Shown here piece by piece: positions 60,219 through 64,000 of a stretch of 64,000 bases of DNA; the stretch's first letter is position 1, and each line of letters opens with the position of its first letter. The notes under the pieces were generated by a model, which ran no database searches, was not told the origin of the DNA, and was given only the letters and a program-made list of their open reading frames with translations. The stretch covers positions 682,001 through 746,000 of the forward strand of contig NZ_JWLK01000001.1 in the NCBI RefSeq assembly GCF_000814005.1. Reading direction: 5' to 3'. Source of the stretch: Ruegeria sp. ANG-S4 (GTDB lineage Bacteria; Pseudomonadota; Alphaproteobacteria; Rhodobacterales; Rhodobacteraceae). The position numbers and the translations under genes were made by a program.

Positions 60219-61001
60219 TTACGCAGTAATTGCGTCGATCTCGCCATCTCCGGCGCGCGGCATCAGCAGCGGACCGAAATCACTCAGCGATTCTATATGA
60301 TAAAATAGGTTGAGATAGACAGAACGCAAGGACTGGCTGATCATTCGGACCGCATTTGAACCGGGATGGTAGGTTTCGAATTGCAGACCGTCCACGCGAA
60401 TCACCGAATGTTTGCGCAGGCAGATGTGAAACAGTTCTACCGGCGTTGGCGGCAGCGTTTCAACGACGCTCATCCCGTCCTGAAACTCACACACGGGCGT
60501 AAGCATTTTTTGCCCGCCATAGAGGTGCCGCAAATGCGCAGGCGTGCCCAGCAAACGGGCCGCTGGTCCGGTTGTGACGCCAGACATCGGCTTTTGCATT
60601 CCAAACGTATCAGCCATGATTCGCGTCAACGGGCGCATCCGGCCACGCGAGTCCTCGCGTCCCGGAACCAATGTCACCGACCCCTTCCAAAGCACGGTCT
60701 CGGACGATCCATTCTGGGTCATAACTTCGTCGCCGGGCAGCAGGTCCTCAATGGCCATCGGCCCCTGTGCGGTTTCAACCAGCGAACCTCGGGTGAATGC
60801 GCAAAATGCATCTTCAAACATGGGCAAAGCCGGTGCGATGTGACGTGTTTGCGAAACGTCACCGTTCCTGAGCAAGGTGCTCACCTCATAGCGCCGCAGC
60901 TGCGCCTTGTTTTGTGTCGCCGGGCGCGGAGCGTCGCGCAGCAGAGACGAAGTCTCAACGGCGTTTCTGGCCGCGCGGGCCAGTGAATTTGGAATAGTCA
61001 T
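60219..61001 (-). CDS. Hint domain protein
   Basis: This 260-residue protein contains a Hint (hedgehog/intein) domain from about 67 to 215. AFTRGSLVETAQGPMAIEDL, then LLPGDEVMTQNGSSETVLWKG, matches the start of this family as found in many roseobacter proteins, with a Cys immediately before it (FCAFTRG). The C-terminal part has HSVIRVDGLQFETYHPGS, resembling the end of the domain. Roseobacter Hint proteins are often fused to secreted repeats, but none is visible here and no signal peptide is seen. Processing activity is unproved. Confidence 0.8.
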   Translation of the reverse strand: MTIPNSLARAARNAVETSSLLRDAPRPATQNKAQLRRYEVSTLLRNGDVSQTRHIAPALPMFEDAFCAFTRGSLVETAQGPMAIEDLLPGDEVMTQNGSSETVLWKGSVTLVPGREDSRGRMRPLTRIMADTFGMQKPMSGVTTGPAARLLGTPAHLRHLYGGQKMLTPVCEFQDGMSVVETLPPTPVELFHICLRKHSVIRVDGLQFETYHPGSNAVRMISQSLRSVYLNLFYHIESLSDFGPLLMPRAGDGEIDAITA

Positions 61002-61726
61002 ATATTCCGTCCCCTACTATTTCCGTACAGGCGGGGTGTACCCCCGTGCATGCCCGCCAGACGGTCTTGTTCTTTGCCTTTCAGATACAGGGCAGACGCA
61101 GGACGGAGTTCGGACAGAACCCGCGCCGCGAAAGAAATCATGTTGTTTGGCCAATAGTATGACCCCCCAGACAAACTCGTAACCACAGGCAACAATTGCC
61201 TGCACACACACGCTCCTAAAAAATGCGACGCAAACCCATCTGCGACGCGGAACACCAGACCGGAGCATGTCTGATGCGCCTATTGCCCGTCGGAACCGGC
61301 AGCTTGGTTCCTTTGGGGTTATGTGTCAGCTTCGATCGGCCAGACGGCGCGCGACCCTGACGGAATGGCTTGAAACCCGCTTCCATGGCATTTCAGGTTC
61401 ATGTGCCTGTACTGCCGCGACAACCGCGTTCAAAAAGCGTGATTTCGGCTTCATTTTTGATCCTGCTCTGTTTGGGGCTTTCGCCCGAGTTCCCGTTTAC
61501 ATTCTCGAAACTGACGCCTGTTTGCGGCGCAGATAAGGCTGATCCGGGATGAATTGAGGACAAAATGAAGGTTTGGGACCCCTCTTTGGTTAACCTGATC
61601 AGGAGAAACGGGTCCGACGACCGCTTAACACCCTGACTACTGGTGAAAATTTGAAACGATTCTGAGTCCGATAAACACAATAAATGTGGCGGAAAGGTGG
61701 CGTTTTTGCCTTATTTCAGGCCAAAA
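61002..61726. other. Intergenic region of 725 nt without a recognised gene
   Basis: This gap upstream of the Hint gene and downstream of pgeF, both on the minus strand, contains only short frames without convincing start sites or protein similarity. It should hold the Hint promoter. I see no clear terminator, tRNA or repeat. A frame at 61385-61552 on the plus strand encodes a short hydrophobic stretch but lacks a ribosome-binding site. Confidence 0.45.
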
Positions 61727-62485
61727 TCAAAGCCGGATGGCTGATATGAGGCGCCCATAGTCCACCTCTTTTGCATGGGTGGAGCGCCGATATGAAAAGA
61801 ACCTCTCCGGATCGGAATAGGTGCAGTGGCGTGTCCATTCCGAGTGCCCTACGCCAGCTTCGCGCAGGCGGTGCAGCCCATAACCGGGCAGGTCGAATTG
61901 CAGTCGATCCCCGTGGCCATTTGCGAAAAACCGTGCGTTTTGGGCTGATTCCGTCAAAAAATCTTCCAGGAACTCGGGGCCGACTTCATAAGCGCGCTGC
62001 GAGATAGAGGGACCGATTGCAACGCGCGTGTTTTCTCGGCTGGCCCCGAGCGCCTCCATCGCGTCAAGCGTTGCCTCCAGAACACCGTCCAGCGCTCCGC
62101 GCCACCCGGCATGCGCGGCACCAATCACGTTCGCGTCAGGATCCGCAAAAAGAACCGGTTGGCAATCTGCGGTCAATATTGTCAGTGCAAGGCCCGGTGT
62201 CGCTGTGACAACGGCATCAGCCCTGGGCTTTTCGCCTTCGATTGGGCCGTCGATGGTCAGAACAGTCGGGGAATGCACCTGATGAACACCGATAAGGGCC
62301 TCTGGCGAAACGTCCATCGCGTCAGCAACGCGGCTGCGGTTAATGGCAACAGCCTCAGTCAGGTCAGATGAACCATGACCGCAGTTCAAACCTGAAAAAA
62401 TGCCGGAAGATGCGCCACCGCGCCGTGTGAAAAAACCGTGTTTCAAAGGGGACAGCAGATCCGAGGTCAGAATTTCCAGTGTCAT
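61727..62485 (-). CDS. pgeF: Peptidoglycan editing factor / polyphenol oxidase (YfiH family)
   Basis: This 252-residue YfiH/PgeF protein is of the DUF152/laccase-domain group. HGFFTRRGGASSGIFSGLNC near 16 and GAAHAGWRGALDGV near 121 are signatures, with the zinc-binding His/Cys set in HQVHSPT, TADCQPVLF and AHAGW. In E. coli the relative PgeF removes mis-incorporated serine from peptidoglycan precursors. Its start overlaps the stop of the methyltransferase gene by 4 nt, in the lgt - methyltransferase - pgeF order common in alphaproteobacteria. Confidence 0.93.
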   Translation of the reverse strand: MTLEILTSDLLSPLKHGFFTRRGGASSGIFSGLNCGHGSSDLTEAVAINRSRVADAMDVSPEALIGVHQVHSPTVLTIDGPIEGEKPRADAVVTATPGLALTILTADCQPVLFADPDANVIGAAHAGWRGALDGVLEATLDAMEALGASRENTRVAIGPSISQRAYEVGPEFLEDFLTESAQNARFFANGHGDRLQFDLPGYGLHRLREAGVGHSEWTRHCTYSDPERFFSYRRSTHAKEVDYGRLISAIRL

Positions 62486-63549
62486 GGTTCCAGTCCCGGT
62501 GGCGGTGCGCTTTGCGCCGGGTAAAGCCCCAGCACCTTGAACAGGTTTCCCATTTCCTGAGGATGCGTCAACCGCCGATGTGCTGCGATCACCTCATCAT
62601 GTGCCTTTCCCCTCATTGAAGCGGCAAGGTTTTGCGCACGCGCAGTAATGCCAAGACGTTCCAGAAACACGCCCTGTGGCGTCAGCCGGGTGTGCCGACA
62701 CCCTGCCGTCTGGGCGGCTTGGGCCAATGGTTCAAAATCAACATGTGCTGTTAGGTCCGCTTGACCGGGCGACGCCAAGGGGTCGACGCGTTGATGGGAG
62801 TGGAGAGCCTGAAATGTGTCACCTAACGAGCGCCAATCGCCGTAGTCGATGACCAAAGCCGCTCCGCCGAACCGGGAAATCCGATCAGAAACTTCGGACA
62901 CAACCGGAATGGCGGCAGAACACAGTTCAACCAGATCGCCATCCTTGGTGTCGGTAAGCCGTTCGTCCAGCGCGGGTTGGTTCGCCTGCGTGCCTAACCC
63001 AAATTTCAGCGTCGTCTCATTCAGCCCGACCAAGCGTTCGTTCCACGCGTCGCCGTTGCGAATGAATTGCCGAATTGGCAGCGCATCAAAAAACTCGTTT
63101 GCAACCAGAAACAAGGGCTGTTTCGGCAGATCGGCGATCGTATCTATCCAAGTGGCTGTATAGGCCTGAAGAGCTTCGCGCTGTATCTTTCTCAGGGCGG
63201 GCGAGACCTCCAGTAAGGTGATCTGTGCGGCTTCATTGAATCCGGGTACCGCTCGTGTGGCACGCAGAATGTCCGCCATCAAAGTCCCGCGCCCCGGGCC
63301 CAGCTCGGCCAAGACAAATGGCCGCGGGCTGCCCTGATCAAGCCAACTTTGGGCAAGACACAGGCCGATCAATTCCCCGAACATCTGGCTGATTTCAGGC
63401 GCAGTGACAAAGTCGCCAAGCTGGCCCAGCGGGTCGCGGGTCGTGTAATAGCCCAGTTCGGGATGCAACATGCATTCCGTAGTGTAATCAGCGATGGTAA
63501 GGGGACCGGTCTGCCGGATTCGGGCGATCAAATGGTCCTTCAGGCTCAT
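62482..63549 (-). CDS. SAM-dependent methyltransferase, NDUFAF7/MidA family
   Basis: This protein of 355 residues belongs to DUF185, whose eukaryotic member NDUFAF7/MidA methylates an arginine of complex [22 protein letters not shown] near 20 and [20 protein letters not shown] near 80 (SAM-binding loop) are the family signatures. The bacterial target is unproven. The ATG at 63549 overlaps the lgt stop by 4 nt; a start 10 codons upstream lies inside lgt. Confidence 0.92.
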   Translation of the reverse strand: MSLKDHLIARIRQTGPLTIADYTTECMLHPELGYYTTRDPLGQLGDFVTAPEISQMFGELIGLCLAQSWLDQGSPRPFVLAELGPGRGTLMADILRATRAVPGFNEAAQITLLEVSPALRKIQREALQAYTATWIDTIADLPKQPLFLVANEFFDALPIRQFIRNGDAWNERLVGLNETTLKFGLGTQANQPALDERLTDTKDGDLVELCSAAIPVVSEVSDRISRFGGAALVIDYGDWRSLGDTFQALHSHQRVDPLASPGQADLTAHVDFEPLAQAAQTAGCRHTRLTPQGVFLERLGITARAQNLAASMRGKAHDEVIAAHRRLTHPQEMGNLFKVLGLYPAQSAPPPGLEP

Positions 63550-64000
63550 GTTGCCTGCCGAGCCCGCAAGACAAACCACAGTCCGATCGCGATCATCGGC
63601 AGGGACAAGATCTGTCCCATCGTCAATCCATACCCGCCGACATGCCAGGCCAGACCAAGCGGATTACCGGGTGAGACGAATTGCGCATCCGGCTGGCGCA
63701 CAAATTCGACCACAAACCGCGAGGCGCCATATCCCGCAAGAAAGACGCCCATGATGAAGCCCGGTTTGCGAAATGCTCCTTTTCGGTACACCAACCACAA
63801 AAGCAGTGCGCCGAGCAGAAGCCCCTCCAATGCTGCTTCGTAAAGCTGCGAAGGGTGGCGGGCACACATGCCCGTCACGACCCCGGGGCAATCCTGCGCC
63901 GCCGCGCCGGGAAAGATAACGGCCCATGGCAAGTCGCTGGGGCGGCCCCAAAGCTCGGCATTGGTGAAATTCGCCAACCGGCCCAGCAAAAGACCAGGCG
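63546..64000 (-). CDS. lgt: Prolipoprotein diacylglyceryl transferase, C-terminal part
   Basis: Lgt transfers diacylglycerol from phosphatidylglycerol to the lipobox cysteine of prolipoproteins in the inner membrane. Only the C-terminal 151 residues or so are visible; the frame is open to the window edge and the start lies beyond it. [19 protein letters not shown] carries the RxxNF signature with the conserved Arg and Asn. [14 protein letters not shown] near the middle contains the catalytic His region, and several membrane helices follow. It is the first gene of the lgt - MidA-like - pgeF operon. Confidence 0.95.
   Translation of the reverse strand, partial: PGLLLGRLANFTNAELWGRPSDLPWAVIFPGAAAQDCPGVVTGMCARHPSQLYEAALEGLLLGALLLWLVYRKGAFRKPGFIMGVFLAGYGASRFVVEFVRQPDAQFVSPGNPLGLAWHVGGYGLTMGQILSLPMIAIGLWFVLRARQAT

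Noticed and set aside
61385..61552. Short plus-strand frame with a hydrophobic stretch in the 725-nt gap
   Set aside because: There is no ribosome-binding site, and the start codon context and composition do not stand out.

Overview
This window is chromosomal DNA from a marine alphaproteobacterium of the Roseobacter group (Rhodobacteraceae), probably close to Ruegeria or a sister genus. The assignment rests on gene content and order: a DUF3141 / MaoC-Pta fusion / acetate kinase cluster, an F1-only ATP synthase operon (atpHAGDC) with no Fo genes attached, a DUF1150 gene directly behind a small heat-shock gene, DUF2125 and DUF2161 proteins, a fused Sat-CysC, a CIRCE-controlled groESL, and a GC-rich intergenic repeat typical of such genomes. 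Genus level is inference. I see no rRNA, tRNA, prophage, insertion sequence or CRISPR array; almost everything looks like vertically inherited housekeeping DNA.

Layout. 1-3722: acetyl-phosphate/acetate module. 3774-6419: two unrecognised genes, one a secreted protein with a single haem-c motif. 6651-9342: M20 amidohydrolase and PLP ammonia-lyase with a divergent Lrp regulator. 9527-12554: HlyD / ABC / ABC-2 exporter. 12847-14256: an orphan gene, then rpsD behind a long structured leader. 14380-16360: Lrp regulator divergent from a class V aminotransferase-fold enzyme. 16426-20869: hisC, a prephenate dehydrogenase, an extensin-like protein, DUF2125 and a gamma-glutamylcyclotransferase. 20939-24584: a MotA/TolQ-like plus OmpA/MotB-like pair and a small kinase-like protein. 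24697-28758: clpA, gloB and a methyltransferase. 29073-34400: atpHAGDC and an H-type lectin. 34445-41114: prs, a thioredoxin-fold isomerase, threonine aldolase, YcgN, ribF, a MaoC dehydratase and a HAD phosphatase. 41335-46284: ppaC, a TraB/GumN protein, DUF2161 and groESL. 46459-49261: a DMT transporter, a lipase and a solitary phnM. 49329-51925: purE, a P5C-reductase-like gene, purK and DUF465. 52088-54577: hsp20-DUF1150, PhzF and a glycosyltransferase-like protein. 54683-64000: sat/cysC, a membrane ferredoxin-adenylate cyclase fusion, trxB with a divergent Lrp regulator, a Hint protein, pgeF, MidA and the C-terminal part of lgt.

Recurrent themes are three Lrp/AsnC regulators each transcribed away from a metabolic gene, frequent 1-4 nt gene overlaps suggesting translational coupling, and GC-rich inverted-repeat elements at gene ends. 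The most interesting items are the MotA/OmpA pair resembling an ion-driven motor, the redox-domain adenylate cyclase, the unknown haem-protein pair, the rpsD leader carrying a Rhizobiales-like palindrome, the reductase gene lodged between purE and purK, and the MaoC domain that lacks its catalytic aspartate. None of these is proved to be a new system from sequence alone.
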